Assembly (NCBI GenBank): GCA_002396205.1
Contig: DGXB01000098.1
Span: 8,283-72,282, forward strand
Length of the DNA stretch: 64,000 bases
Direction of reading: 5' to 3'
From: Bacteroidales bacterium UBA4243
GTDB taxonomy: Bacteria > Bacteroidota > Bacteroidia > Bacteroidales > F082
The notes beneath the pieces were generated by a model, which searched no databases, was not told where the DNA came from, and worked only from the letters and a program-made list of their open reading frames with translations. The translations under genes were made by a program, and so were the position numbers. Positions 51,177 through 59,551 of this stretch are shown piece after piece. How positions within the stretch are numbered: position 1 is the first letter of the stretch; each line of letters begins with the position of its first letter.

Positions 51177-51218
51177 CAAAACAATCTTACAAAAATCGTA
51201 AGATTGTTTTGTTTTTTT
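51177..51218 (+). terminator. Terminator of lepB overlapping the higBA promoter
   Basis: Perfect 14-bp arms (51177-51190 and 51198-51211, core AAAACAATCTTAC), loop of 7, followed by seven T. The right arm ends in the TTTG that serves as the -33 box of higBA. Confidence 0.8.
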
Positions 51219-51239
51219 GTAAGAATTGTTGTAACTTTG
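51208..51239 (+). promoter_or_regulatory. Promoter of higBA
   Basis: TTTG (-33, 51208-51211), 20 bp spacer, TAACTTTG (-7, 51232-51239), 25 bp before the ATG. A textbook Bacteroidota promoter. Confidence 0.75.
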
Positions 51240-51264
51240 CAGCGCAAACGGTACAGTACGCAAA

Positions 51265-51561
51265 ATGAGAATCATCGCAAAAAACACAATAGTAGAGTAT
51301 TACACCAAAAATCCTCAAGCGAAATCAGCTTTGACGGAATGGTACGAAAAAACCGATAAAGCCGAATGGCAAAGCCTCGCCGACATCAAACAGACTTTCA
51401 ACTCCGTCGATTATGTTGGCAATCAGCACTATGTGTTCAATATTAAAGGCAATGATTATCGTTTGGTAGTTGTTGTAAAATTCACCCCGAAAAATGTCTA
51501 CATCCGCTTTATAGGCACTCATGCAGAATATGACAGAATCGAGGACATCAAAAACATTTGA
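51265..51561 (+). CDS. higB: HigB-type mRNA interferase toxin
   Basis: A 98-residue RelE-superfamily toxin that cleaves mRNA on ribosomes. MRIIAKNTIVEYYTKNPQAKSALTEWY, then SLADIKQTFNSVDYVGNQHYVFNIKGNDYRLVVVV and the C-terminal IRFIGTHAEYDRI motif are characteristic of HigB. It is followed after 3 bp by the antitoxin; toxin-first order is usual for higBA. Confidence 0.93.
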   Translation: MRIIAKNTIVEYYTKNPQAKSALTEWYEKTDKAEWQSLADIKQTFNSVDYVGNQHYVFNIKGNDYRLVVVVKFTPKNVYIRFIGTHAEYDRIEDIKNI

Positions 51562-51564
51562 GTT

Positions 51565-51933
51565 ATGGCACAGATTAAGACAGAAAAAGAATACAAGGCA
51601 GCAATGGCTCGCATTGACGAGTTACTTCCACTCACTTGGCTGGATGGAACGCCAGAAGACTCGCCAGAAAACATTGAGTTGGAACTACTTTCCGAACTTG
51701 TCGCAGAATATGAGGATATCCATTATCCCATTGGCAAACCTTCACTTATCGACATTATCAAGTTGCGCATGTACGAGATGGGCCTTTCGCAAAAGGCCAT
51801 TGCAGCATTGCTCGGCATCAGCGAACCTCGCATGAGCGAAATCATGCATGGAAAGGTTGAGCCTTCTCTGTCGCTTGCAAGAAACATAAGTCGAAAACTA
51901 AATATTGACGCAGGTATAGTTTTAGGAGTTTGA
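51565..51933 (+). CDS. higA: HigA-type antitoxin with HTH domain
   Basis: A 122-residue antitoxin and autorepressor. The N-terminal half pairs with the toxin; the C-terminal Xre-type helix-turn-helix is LRMYEMGLSQKAIAALLGISEPRMSEIMHGK (about 69-99). A likely operator is the inverted repeat at 51177-51211 that overlaps the promoter, but this is inference. Confidence 0.92.
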   Translation: MAQIKTEKEYKAAMARIDELLPLTWLDGTPEDSPENIELELLSELVAEYEDIHYPIGKPSLIDIIKLRMYEMGLSQKAIAALLGISEPRMSEIMHGKVEPSLSLARNISRKLNIDAGIVLGV

Positions 51934-51981
51934 GGTAGATTTTCTATCAAAAGACACCGTTCTTAAACCAACAATTTTGCG

Positions 51982-51989
51982 TACCTTTG
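51982..51989 (+). promoter_or_regulatory. -7 box of ftsK
   Basis: TACCTTTG, 22 bp before the ATG at 52012. Confidence 0.6.
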
Positions 51990-52011
51990 CACTTCAAAAC
52001 GAAGACAGAAA

Positions 52012-54753
52012 ATGAGCGCAGGAAACAACCGCAAAGAAAACACTTTCAAGAAGAAGCAACCCGAGCCAGAGCCGATAGACGAGTTGCCCGAAATCATAGA
52101 GGCACCCAAAGAGGACAAGCCAAAAAAGGAGTCGCCGAAAAAAGCCGAAAAGCCCTCAAAAGACAAAACGCCCAAAAGGCAAAAGCCCGAAAAGGAACAA
52201 AGCCCCAACGATGGCCGCATCCAGCGCATCATCGGTGTCCTATTCATCTGTCTGGCCGTATTCCTTGGCCTCGCCTTGGTGTCCTACTTGGTGAGTTTCT
52301 TCAGCGGACACCATCAAGAGTTTGGCTACCAAATATTTAGCCAAAAAGTCAACATTGAGAACCGCACTGGGCGCGCTGGCGTTTTCCTCGCCCAAACCCT
52401 CATCAAAGAGTCGTTTGGCATTGGATCGGTATTCTTCGTTTACCTGCTGACGCTCATTGGGTTGCGCCTCATCGGCACGGCCAAGATAAAGATGTGGAAT
52501 GTTTGGAAATGGGCACTTTTGAGCTTGGTTTGGCTGCCTTTGTTTTTCGGATTCCTCGCGGGACCGAGATGCGCCGTTCCGTGGTGCGCCATCTTGGGAG
52601 GAGCAGTGGGAATGTGGCTCAACATCATCTTGGACACCTACATCGGCTGGGTTGGCACGCTGCTGGTACTCATCTTCCTGTTCCTCGTCTTCGCCGTCTA
52701 CCAGTTCAACCTCACGCTCAACTATTTCAAGCAGTTGCGCGAAAAACGCGAAGAAGAACGCCGCAAGCAAGCCGCTCTCATCGCCGAACAACGCATCAAG
52801 GAAGAACTTGAAAGAGAAGAAAGGGAAAAGGAAAACGGAAACGAAAAGCAAAACGAGAACCAAATCGTCGACAAGCCTAACCCCTTTGCCCATGACAACG
52901 ACCCCGACGACAGCCCCAACCTGCCTCCCGTCACAGCCTTCACCAAAGACCCTGACTTGGTCATTGTCAACCCATTACGCGACGATGACAGCCAAGAACA
53001 CAAGGAAAACGTGATTGTTAAGCCCAAGGAAAAAGAAAGCGAGCAAGAACAGACCCCTGAAATCATCTTGGATCCCATAGTGACCACCTCAAACGAGGCC
53101 AAACCTGAAACCGCCCCAACCGAAACACCTGACAACGAGCCCGAAAGCGAGATAAAGCTGGAAATCGAGGAAACGCCCAAGGAAGTGACCGTCGAGAAAG
53201 ACAAACCCATCGACCATTTCACCATCGACATGCCTTTCGACCCACGCTACGAGTTGCGCGACTACAAGTTCCCCACGCTCGACATGCTCAACGACTACGG
53301 CGGGAAGAAGTCGGAAATCAACGAGGAGGAACTGAACGCCAACAAGAACAAAATCGTGGAGACCTTGGGCAACTACGGCATCGCCATCGACAAGATCAAG
53401 GCGACCATCGGCCCAACGGTCACGCTTTACGAAATCATTCCCGCCCCAGGTATCCGCATCTCAAAAATCAAGAATTTGGAGGACGACATCGCGCTGAGCC
53501 TCGCCGCCTTGGGCATCCGTATCATCGCGCCCATCCCAGGCAAAGGCACCATCGGTATCGAAGTGCCGAACAGCAAGCCCGAAACCGTCTCGATGCGCAG
53601 CGTTTTGAGTTCCGAAAAGTTCCAACACTCGAAATATGCCCTGCCTTGCGCCATCGGCAAGACCATCTCCAACGAGACCTATGTGTTCGATTTGGCCAAG
53701 ATGCCGCACATCCTGATGGCTGGTGCCACTGGACAAGGTAAGTCAGTGGGACTGAACGCAATAGTCGCTTCGTTGCTCTATAGCAAGCACCCCGCTGAAC
53801 TGAAATTCGTGATGGTGGACCCGAAAAAGGTGGAATTGACGCTCTACAACCGCATTGAGCGCCATTATTTGGCAAAACTCCCTGATTCTGAAGACGCTAT
53901 CATCACCGATGTGAAGAAAGTAGTGCGCACGCTCAACTCATTGTGCGTCGAGATGGATGCGCGTTACGACCTGCTGAAAGCTGCCGAGTGCCGCAACATC
54001 ATCGAATACAACGAGAAGTTCAAGGCTCGCCGCCTACTTCCTACTGAAGGCCACCGTTTCCTGCCCTATATCGTACTCATCGTCGACGAGTTTGCCGACC
54101 TTATCATGACCGCAGGCCGCGAGGTGGAACAGCCCATCGCCCGCTTGGCCCAGTTGGCACGCGCCATCGGCATCCACTTGATCATCGCAACGCAACGTCC
54201 TTCCGTCAATGTCATCACGGGTTCCATCAAGGCCAACTTCCCTGCGCGTATCGCTTTCCGCGTCATCTCAGCCGTCGACTCCAAGACCATCCTCGACCAA
54301 AGCGGCGCCAACCAGCTCATCGGTCGCGGCGACATGTTGCTTTCGACGGGCAACGAGCTGGTGCGTCTGCAATGCGCCTTCATCGACACGCCTGAAGTGG
54401 AAACCGTCACCGAGTTCATCGGAGCCCAACGCGGTTTCGCCACGCCTTACGAGCTGCCCGATGTACCTGAAGAAGGCGGCGATGCACCTGACGTAGAGGA
54501 AGACGGCGAGCGCGACAGCCTCTTCGAGGAAGCCGCCCGTATCGTGGTGCAAACCCAACAAGGGTCCACCTCGATGATCCAGCGCAAGCTGAAACTCGGC
54601 TACAACCGCGCAGGTCGCATCATCGACCAATTGGAGGCCGCTGGCATCGTCGGGCCGTTCTCGGGCAGCAAATCGCGCGAAGTGAAAGTGGGCACCGAAG
54701 CCGCTTTGGAACAGATTTTGCAGGACATCTACAACAAAGACAACGGAATCTGA
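52012..54753 (+). CDS. ftsK: DNA translocase FtsK
   Basis: A 913-residue hexameric DNA pump for chromosome dimer resolution at the septum. A charged N-terminal tail (about 1-60) is followed by four or five membrane segments (about 75-240). A Pro/Glu/Asp-rich linker (about 255-400) precedes the motor with Walker A GATGQGKSVGLN and Walker B YIVLIVDEFADL. The gamma winged helix ends the protein (SLFEEAARIVVQTQQGSTSMIQRKLKLGYNRAGRIIDQLE). The LolA-like gene follows after 2 bp. Confidence 0.96.
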   Translation: MSAGNNRKENTFKKKQPEPEPIDELPEIIEAPKEDKPKKESPKKAEKPSKDKTPKRQKPEKEQSPNDGRIQRIIGVLFICLAVFLGLALVSYLVSFFSGHHQEFGYQIFSQKVNIENRTGRAGVFLAQTLIKESFGIGSVFFVYLLTLIGLRLIGTAKIKMWNVWKWALLSLVWLPLFFGFLAGPRCAVPWCAILGGAVGMWLNIILDTYIGWVGTLLVLIFLFLVFAVYQFNLTLNYFKQLREKREEERRKQAALIAEQRIKEELEREEREKENGNEKQNENQIVDKPNPFAHDNDPDDSPNLPPVTAFTKDPDLVIVNPLRDDDSQEHKENVIVKPKEKESEQEQTPEIILDPIVTTSNEAKPETAPTETPDNEPESEIKLEIEETPKEVTVEKDKPIDHFTIDMPFDPRYELRDYKFPTLDMLNDYGGKKSEINEEELNANKNKIVETLGNYGIAIDKIKATIGPTVTLYEIIPAPGIRISKIKNLEDDIALSLAALGIRIIAPIPGKGTIGIEVPNSKPETVSMRSVLSSEKFQHSKYALPCAIGKTISNETYVFDLAKMPHILMAGATGQGKSVGLNAIVASLLYSKHPAELKFVMVDPKKVELTLYNRIERHYLAKLPDSEDAIITDVKKVVRTLNSLCVEMDARYDLLKAAECRNIIEYNEKFKARRLLPTEGHRFLPYIVLIVDEFADLIMTAGREVEQPIARLAQLARAIGIHLIIATQRPSVNVITGSIKANFPARIAFRVISAVDSKTILDQSGANQLIGRGDMLLSTGNELVRLQCAFIDTPEVETVTEFIGAQRGFATPYELPDVPEEGGDAPDVEEDGERDSLFEEAARIVVQTQQGSTSMIQRKLKLGYNRAGRIIDQLEAAGIVGPFSGSKSREVKVGTEAALEQILQDIYNKDNGI

Positions 54754-54755
54754 CA

Positions 54756-55385
54756 ATGAAAATGAAAACGAAAAACATCATCGCCTGCCTGTTCCTTTTG
54801 TTTGCAACACAGGCACTTACAGCACAAAACAACGCAGACATGCTTATCCGTCTCGTGGTCGACCAACTGAAGAGCCACAAGAATGTTGAGATGGTTTTCA
54901 ACTACCAAATCAGTCCCGATGGGAAAAACCTGGGCGAAAGCGAAAAAGGCCATGCTTGGCTTCAAGGCGAAGCCTACAAGATTGAAATGGCCAACCAGCA
55001 AACCATCAGCGATGGCAAGACCATTTGGTCGTATCTTATTGAAGATGAGGAAGTCATGGTCAGCAATGCCACCGATGGCACCGACAACACGCCCCTGAAG
55101 CTCCTCACCTCGCTGGACGAAAGCTATGTGGCCACACTAACCGGCATCAATGCGCAAGGTCTTGCCGCCATCGAATTGGCTAACCCAAAGGGGCAATACA
55201 AGCGCGTCACCTTGAAAATCAACACGAAAAAGGTGGAATTGAAGAATGCCGACATCTACATGGAAGACGGCAGCAAGCTCGTCGTCAACGTGGAAGAAAT
55301 GAAATTCGACCAAGAATTAGACGACAAATTCTTCACCTTCGACACGAAAAAGCATCCCAAAGTGGACGTGATAGACATGCGATAA
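54756..55385 (+). CDS. LolA-like periplasmic lipoprotein carrier
   Basis: A 209-residue exported protein (signal peptide ATQALTAQ). It has the LolA-type open beta-barrel pattern: VEMVFNYQISPDG, GHAWLQGEAYKIEMANQQTISDGKTIWSYLIEDEEVMVSN, and FDQELDDKFFTFDTKKHPKVDVID at the end. It carries lipoproteins from the inner to the outer membrane. It is co-transcribed with ftsK (2-bp gap), an order common in Bacteroidota. I do not assign the symbol lolA because the match is to the fold family. Confidence 0.85.
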   Translation: MKMKTKNIIACLFLLFATQALTAQNNADMLIRLVVDQLKSHKNVEMVFNYQISPDGKNLGESEKGHAWLQGEAYKIEMANQQTISDGKTIWSYLIEDEEVMVSNATDGTDNTPLKLLTSLDESYVATLTGINAQGLAAIELANPKGQYKRVTLKINTKKVELKNADIYMEDGSKLVVNVEEMKFDQELDDKFFTFDTKKHPKVDVIDMR

Positions 55386-55415
55386 TGCAATAAAAACAAG
55401 ACAACGGATGTTATT

Positions 55416-55443
55416 GTAGAGACGTGCCACGGCGCGTCTCTAC
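55416..55443. repeat. 28-bp palindrome, GTAGAGACG family, copy 4
   Basis: Outer arms GTAGAGACG and CGTCTCTAC are perfect; inner GCC/GGC pairs follow. It lies 30 bp after the LolA-like stop and overlaps the false upstream extension of the exbB frame. Confidence 0.85.
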
Positions 55444-55489
55444 GACAAACGACAATGCAACAATCAACGATCAACAATTCAACAACAAT

Positions 55490-56188
55490 ATGAATCTCCT
55501 TCAAATCCAAGAGGCTGTCAACGACTTAGGTGCAGCCGCAGCAGAAACCGCAACCCAGCCTACGGAATTCAAGCTCTCCATCCTCGAACTCGCCACCAAA
55601 GGCGGCTGGATCATGATTCTTTTGGCCGTTTTGTCCATCATCGCGGTCTACATCTTCATTGAAAGGTACATCGCCGTCAGCCGTGCCACGAAATACGACA
55701 ACAGTTTTATGGAACGCATCCGCGAGTACATGAAAGACGGCAAACTCGACTCCGCCAAGGCCTTGTGCCGTGGCAACTCCACTCCTATTTCACGTATGAT
55801 TGAGAAAGGTCTATCACGCATTGGCAGACCTTTGGGCGACATCAACTCGGCCATCGAAAACGTTGGCAACCTGGAAGTCGCGCAATTGGAACGTGGCGTG
55901 AGCATTCTCGCCATGATTGCCAGTGCAGCCCCCATGATTGGTTTCTTGGGCACGGTGACGGGCATGATTCGCGCATTCTACAACATGTCGATGGCCGGCA
56001 ACAACATCGACATCTCACTGCTTTCGTCGGGCATCTACGAAGCCATGGTGACCACCGTCGGCGGTCTGATTGTCGGCATCTTCGCCTATTTCTTCCACGC
56101 CATCCTCTCAAGCAAAATCCAGAAAGTCGTCAACCTGCTCGAAGCCAAGGCCACCGAGTTCATGGATGTTTTGAATGAACCCGCCTAA
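55490..56188 (+). CDS. exbB: ExbB/TolQ-type proton channel subunit
   Basis: A 232-residue inner-membrane protein. I start it at MNLLQIQEAV (55490); the open frame upstream runs through a palindromic repeat. Three membrane segments lie at about 35-58 (GGWIMILLAVLSIIAVYIFIERY), 140-165 (SAAPMIGFLGTVTGMI) and 180-205 (YEAMVTTVGGLIVGIFAYFFHAIL). The family motif around PMIGFLGTVTGMI is intact. With ExbD and TonB it uses proton flow to energise outer-membrane transport. Confidence 0.92.
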   Translation: MNLLQIQEAVNDLGAAAAETATQPTEFKLSILELATKGGWIMILLAVLSIIAVYIFIERYIAVSRATKYDNSFMERIREYMKDGKLDSAKALCRGNSTPISRMIEKGLSRIGRPLGDINSAIENVGNLEVAQLERGVSILAMIASAAPMIGFLGTVTGMIRAFYNMSMAGNNIDISLLSSGIYEAMVTTVGGLIVGIFAYFFHAILSSKIQKVVNLLEAKATEFMDVLNEPA

Positions 56189-56200
56189 AACCAGCGCATT

Positions 56201-56617
56201 ATGGCTATCAAATCAAGAAATAAGGTAGAGCCTACGTTCAACTCCTCTTCGATGTCGGACTTGGTGTTCCTGCTGCTGATTTTCTTCATGCTGACATCAA
56301 CGTTGGTCGCGCCCAATGCCATCAAGCTGTTGCTGCCATCGAGCAACAGCAAGACCATGGCCAAGCAGACCGTCACCGTTTACGTCGACGAAAACTATCA
56401 ATACCAAGTGAACGAAACCAAGGTGCTTGACGAAACCCAACTCACAGACCTCATCAACACCGCCATTGGCAACGACTCGCAAGCCACCGTTGTACTCCGT
56501 TCGGACAAGACCGTACCCGTGCAATACATCGTCAACGTGATTGATGCCGTCAACGAAATCAACAACGCGACAAGCAACAACCACAAAGTCATTTTGGCCA
56601 CTTCGCCGAAAAAATAA
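56201..56617 (+). CDS. exbD: ExbD/TolR-type subunit
   Basis: A 138-residue protein with one N-terminal membrane helix that carries the essential Asp (SSMSDLVFLLLIFFMLTSTL, about 18-37). The periplasmic domain follows. It begins 12 bp after exbB. Confidence 0.92.
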   Translation: MAIKSRNKVEPTFNSSSMSDLVFLLLIFFMLTSTLVAPNAIKLLLPSSNSKTMAKQTVTVYVDENYQYQVNETKVLDETQLTDLINTAIGNDSQATVVLRSDKTVPVQYIVNVIDAVNEINNATSNNHKVILATSPKK

Positions 56618-56626
56618 GGAGGAACC

Positions 56627-57385
56627 ATGGACAACAAAGAGAAGAAAGACAAAGGCATAGCCGTGGCGGGAACCATAGTCGTGCACGCTTTGGCCGTGCT
56701 CGTTTTGTTCCTTATGGCCTTCAGGACGCCTTTGCCCCTACCCGGAGAGGAAGGCGTAGAGGTCGATTTGGGCATGATGGACCAAGGCATGGGCAACATC
56801 CAGCCCGAAAAGCCTGCCATCCCCATGGCCTCGCAACCTGAGCAGCAACAGAGCAAGAGCAAGGAAGACATCGCCACCAGCAACGACGAAGAAGCTCCTG
56901 CGCTGGAAAAACCGAAAAACACCAAGCCAAAACAAGAAAAACCTGCCGAAGAGCCTAAGCCACAGGTGAACAAGAAAGCCTTGTTCAAAGGCAGCAACAA
57001 CCCGCAGGCAGGCGGCTCGGAAGGTATCACCGGACAACCTGGCGACCAAGGCAAGCCCAATGGATTGGCTGGAATCAAGAAATATGACGGCCAAGGCGGA
57101 AAAGGCAATGGCACGGGCTACGACCTCGGTGGCCGTGGCGCGAAGAGTCTGCACCGCCCCAACGACGACTTCAGCGAAGAAGGCATCGTCGTTGTCGACA
57201 TTTGGGTCAACCGCTCTGGACAAGTCACCCGCGCAGAAGTGGCCACCAAAGGCACCACGCTGATCAACAGCGACATGCGCCAAAAAGCAAAACAAGCCGC
57301 CTTGCGTTCCACCTTCGCCGCCGACCCCGACGCTCCCGAAGAACAACACGGCACCATCACTTATACTTTCGTCATCAATCAATAA
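56627..57385 (+). CDS. TonB-like energy transducer
   Basis: A 252-residue protein with one N-terminal membrane segment (IAVAGTIVVHALAVLVLFLMAF, about 10-31), a Pro/Lys/Glu-rich periplasmic spacer (about 55-170), and a C-terminal domain (about 175-252) with EGIVVVDIWVNRSGQVTRAEVA and a final GTITYTFVINQ strand, like TonB C-terminal domains. It begins 9 bp after exbD and completes the energy complex. Confidence 0.88.
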   Translation: MDNKEKKDKGIAVAGTIVVHALAVLVLFLMAFRTPLPLPGEEGVEVDLGMMDQGMGNIQPEKPAIPMASQPEQQQSKSKEDIATSNDEEAPALEKPKNTKPKQEKPAEEPKPQVNKKALFKGSNNPQAGGSEGITGQPGDQGKPNGLAGIKKYDGQGGKGNGTGYDLGGRGAKSLHRPNDDFSEEGIVVVDIWVNRSGQVTRAEVATKGTTLINSDMRQKAKQAALRSTFAADPDAPEEQHGTITYTFVINQ

Positions 57386-57387
57386 CA

Positions 57388-58674
57388 ATGGACTACAAAG
57401 AGACCCTCGATTGGATGTTCAACAAACTCCCAATGTATCAGCGCATTGGAGCCGCCGCCTACAAGGCCGACCTCAACAACACCATCCAACTTCTTCAGTT
57501 TTTGGACAACCCACACCGTAACTTCAAGTCGGTGCATGTGGCTGGGACCAACGGCAAAGGTTCCACCTCGCACATGTTGGCCTCCGTCTTCCAAGAAGCA
57601 GGCTACAAGACGGGACTTTACACCTCGCCCCACCTCCGCGACTTCCGCGAACGCATCCGCATCAATGGAGAAATGATTCCCGAAGAGAATGTGGTGCAAT
57701 TCATTGACACTTACAAAGCTAAATTCGAGGCGATGGAACTCTCCTTCTTCGAGATGACCGTGGGCATGGCCTTCGACTATTTCTCGAAAGAAAAGGTCGA
57801 CATTGCCATTGTCGAAGTGGGCATGGGCGGACGTTTGGACTCCACCAACCTTATCACGCCCGAGCTGAGCATCATCACCAACATCGACTTCGACCACATG
57901 AAGTTCTTGGGCGACACGCGGGCCAAGATTGCCTACGAAAAGGCCGGCATCATCAAGCCCAACGTCCCTGTTGTGATTGGCGAGACCCATCCCGAGACCC
58001 AGCAAGTCTTTATCGACAAGGCCAAGGAATGCAACAGCCCCATCTATTTCGCCGACCAGATCTTCGACTGCGACAAAATCCATATCGAATCGCAAACCGA
58101 ACAGCAATTTGATGTTTGGAAAAACAGCGAACTCTACATGGAAGCTCTCGAAATCCCGCTCATGGGCAACTACCAGCAGAAAAACCTCACCACCGTGATG
58201 TGTGCCCTCGACCTGCTGCGCGAGAAATTCAACCTCTCGGAAGACGACATCCGCGACGGCATCGCCAAAGTCATCAGAAACACCCACCTCATGGGTCGCT
58301 GGCAAATCCTTTGCAAAGACCCGCTCACCATTGCCGACACGGGACACAACGTGGCCGGCATCACCGAAGTGGTGAGCCAACTGGCCGAGATGAGCTACGG
58401 AAAGCTGCATTTCGTGCTCGGCATGGTCAACGACAAAGACATCGACAGCGTTTTGCAACTGTTGCCGCGTGGTGCCGAGTATTATTTCTGCAAAGCAGAC
58501 ATTCCCAGAGGATTGGATGCTAACATCTTGGCCGAAAAGGCCTTCGAGATGGGCTTGCGCGGACAAGTTTATGAATCGGTGAGCCATGCCTACCGTTCGG
58601 CGGTCAACAATGCCCATTTCGGCGACGTGGTCTTCGTTGGAGGCAGCAATTTCACCGTGGCTGAGGTCGTGTAA
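57388..58674 (+). CDS. folC: Bifunctional folylpolyglutamate/dihydrofolate synthase
   Basis: A 428-residue Mur-ligase-type enzyme that adds glutamate to folates. MDYKETLDWMFNKLPMYQRIG, the P-loop VAGTNGKGSTSHM (near 50-62), TSPHLRDFRERIRINGEMI, VEVGMGGRLDSTNLI and GRWQILCKDPLTIADTGHNVAG are all present. I start it at 57388, 2 bp after the TonB-like stop; the longer frame overlaps that gene. Confidence 0.94.
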   Translation: MDYKETLDWMFNKLPMYQRIGAAAYKADLNNTIQLLQFLDNPHRNFKSVHVAGTNGKGSTSHMLASVFQEAGYKTGLYTSPHLRDFRERIRINGEMIPEENVVQFIDTYKAKFEAMELSFFEMTVGMAFDYFSKEKVDIAIVEVGMGGRLDSTNLITPELSIITNIDFDHMKFLGDTRAKIAYEKAGIIKPNVPVVIGETHPETQQVFIDKAKECNSPIYFADQIFDCDKIHIESQTEQQFDVWKNSELYMEALEIPLMGNYQQKNLTTVMCALDLLREKFNLSEDDIRDGIAKVIRNTHLMGRWQILCKDPLTIADTGHNVAGITEVVSQLAEMSYGKLHFVLGMVNDKDIDSVLQLLPRGAEYYFCKADIPRGLDANILAEKAFEMGLRGQVYESVSHAYRSAVNNAHFGDVVFVGGSNFTVAEVV

Positions 58675-58687
58675 AACCTACATCAAG

Positions 58688-59464
58688 TTAAGGGAGTAAT
58701 TCCTTCGCTTCCTTCCAATAACCAATCATTTCATCAATGGTGAGGTGCTGCACGCCCTTGCCTTGCTCGCGGGCGCGTTGCTCCACATGGGCGAAACGCT
58801 GGCGGAACTTCTTGTTGGTCTTCTCCAAGGCGTCGTCGGGGTTCGCTCCGATGTAGTTGCCGTAGGCAGCCAAGGCGAAGAGCAGGTCGCCATATTCCTC
58901 CTCCACGCGCTCGGCGTTGTCGGGCTTTTGCAGCTCGGCAAAGAGCTCTGCCTTCTCCTCCTCCACCTTCTGCCACGCCTGCTCTGCGTTGGGCCAACGG
59001 AAGCCCACGCCCGAAGTCTTTTGGTGCATCCGATAGGCCTTCAAAAGCGAAGGCAAGCCATCGGGCACGCCGCCCAGCACACTGCGATTGTGTTCGCGCT
59101 CCAATTTAATGCGTTCCCAGTTCTCCTCCACCTGCTCAGCGTTCTCAACATGCTCGTTGCCAAAGATATGCGGATGGCGACGAATCATCTTCTCGCAGAT
59201 GCCGTTGAGGACGTCGGCAATATCAAAGACGCCTTGTTCCTGCCCAATCTTTGCATAAAAGACGATGTGGAGCATGAGGTCGCCGAGTTCCTTTTTCACC
59301 TCATTGAGGTCGTCGTTGAGGATGGCTTGGCTGAGTTCGTAGGTCTCCTCGATGGTGAGGTGGCGCAGGCTGTGGATGGTTTGGGTGCTGTCCCAGGGGC
59401 AGCCCGCACGCACTGCGTCCATGATATCCAAAAGCCGTTTGAAGGCTTGTAGTCTTTCGTCCAT
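58688..59464 (-). CDS. mazG: Nucleoside triphosphate pyrophosphohydrolase MazG
   Basis: A 258-residue all-alpha NTP-PPase with two MazG repeats. The first holds CPWDSTQTIHSLRHLTIEETYELSQAI and KKELGDLMLHIVFYA (EExxE and ExxD metal sites); the second has VEEEKAELFAELQ and VEEEYGDLLFALAAYGN. It hydrolyses NTPs, including aberrant ones, and in some bacteria lowers (p)ppGpp. I start it at 59464 because the longer frame overlaps the divergent promoter and gene. Confidence 0.94.
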   Translation of the reverse strand: MDERLQAFKRLLDIMDAVRAGCPWDSTQTIHSLRHLTIEETYELSQAILNDDLNEVKKELGDLMLHIVFYAKIGQEQGVFDIADVLNGICEKMIRRHPHIFGNEHVENAEQVEENWERIKLEREHNRSVLGGVPDGLPSLLKAYRMHQKTSGVGFRWPNAEQAWQKVEEEKAELFAELQKPDNAERVEEEYGDLLFALAAYGNYIGANPDDALEKTNKKFRQRFAHVEQRAREQGKGVQHLTIDEMIGYWKEAKELLP

Positions 59465-59484
59465 GATGAATTGATTTGAAGATG

Positions 59485-59492
59485 CAAAGGTA
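59485..59492 (-). promoter_or_regulatory. -7 box of mazG
   Basis: Minus strand TACCTTTG, 20 bp before the ATG at 59464. It mirrors the plus-strand box at 59536-59543. Confidence 0.6.
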
Positions 59493-59535
59493 TGGATTTT
59501 TGCGCAGTCGGGCCGACTAAGCGCCCAGAATTTTG

Positions 59536-59543
59536 TACCTTTG
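59536..59543 (+). promoter_or_regulatory. -7 box of the PagL-like gene
   Basis: TACCTTTG, 8 bp before the ATG at 59552. It supports that start over the ATG at 59492. Confidence 0.6.
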
Positions 59544-59551
59544 CAGCCCCA

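Noticed and set aside
55424..55489. GTG-initiated extension of exbB
   Set aside because: The extra codons come from the 28-bp palindrome and AT-rich spacer; MNLLQIQEAV at 55490 is a better start.
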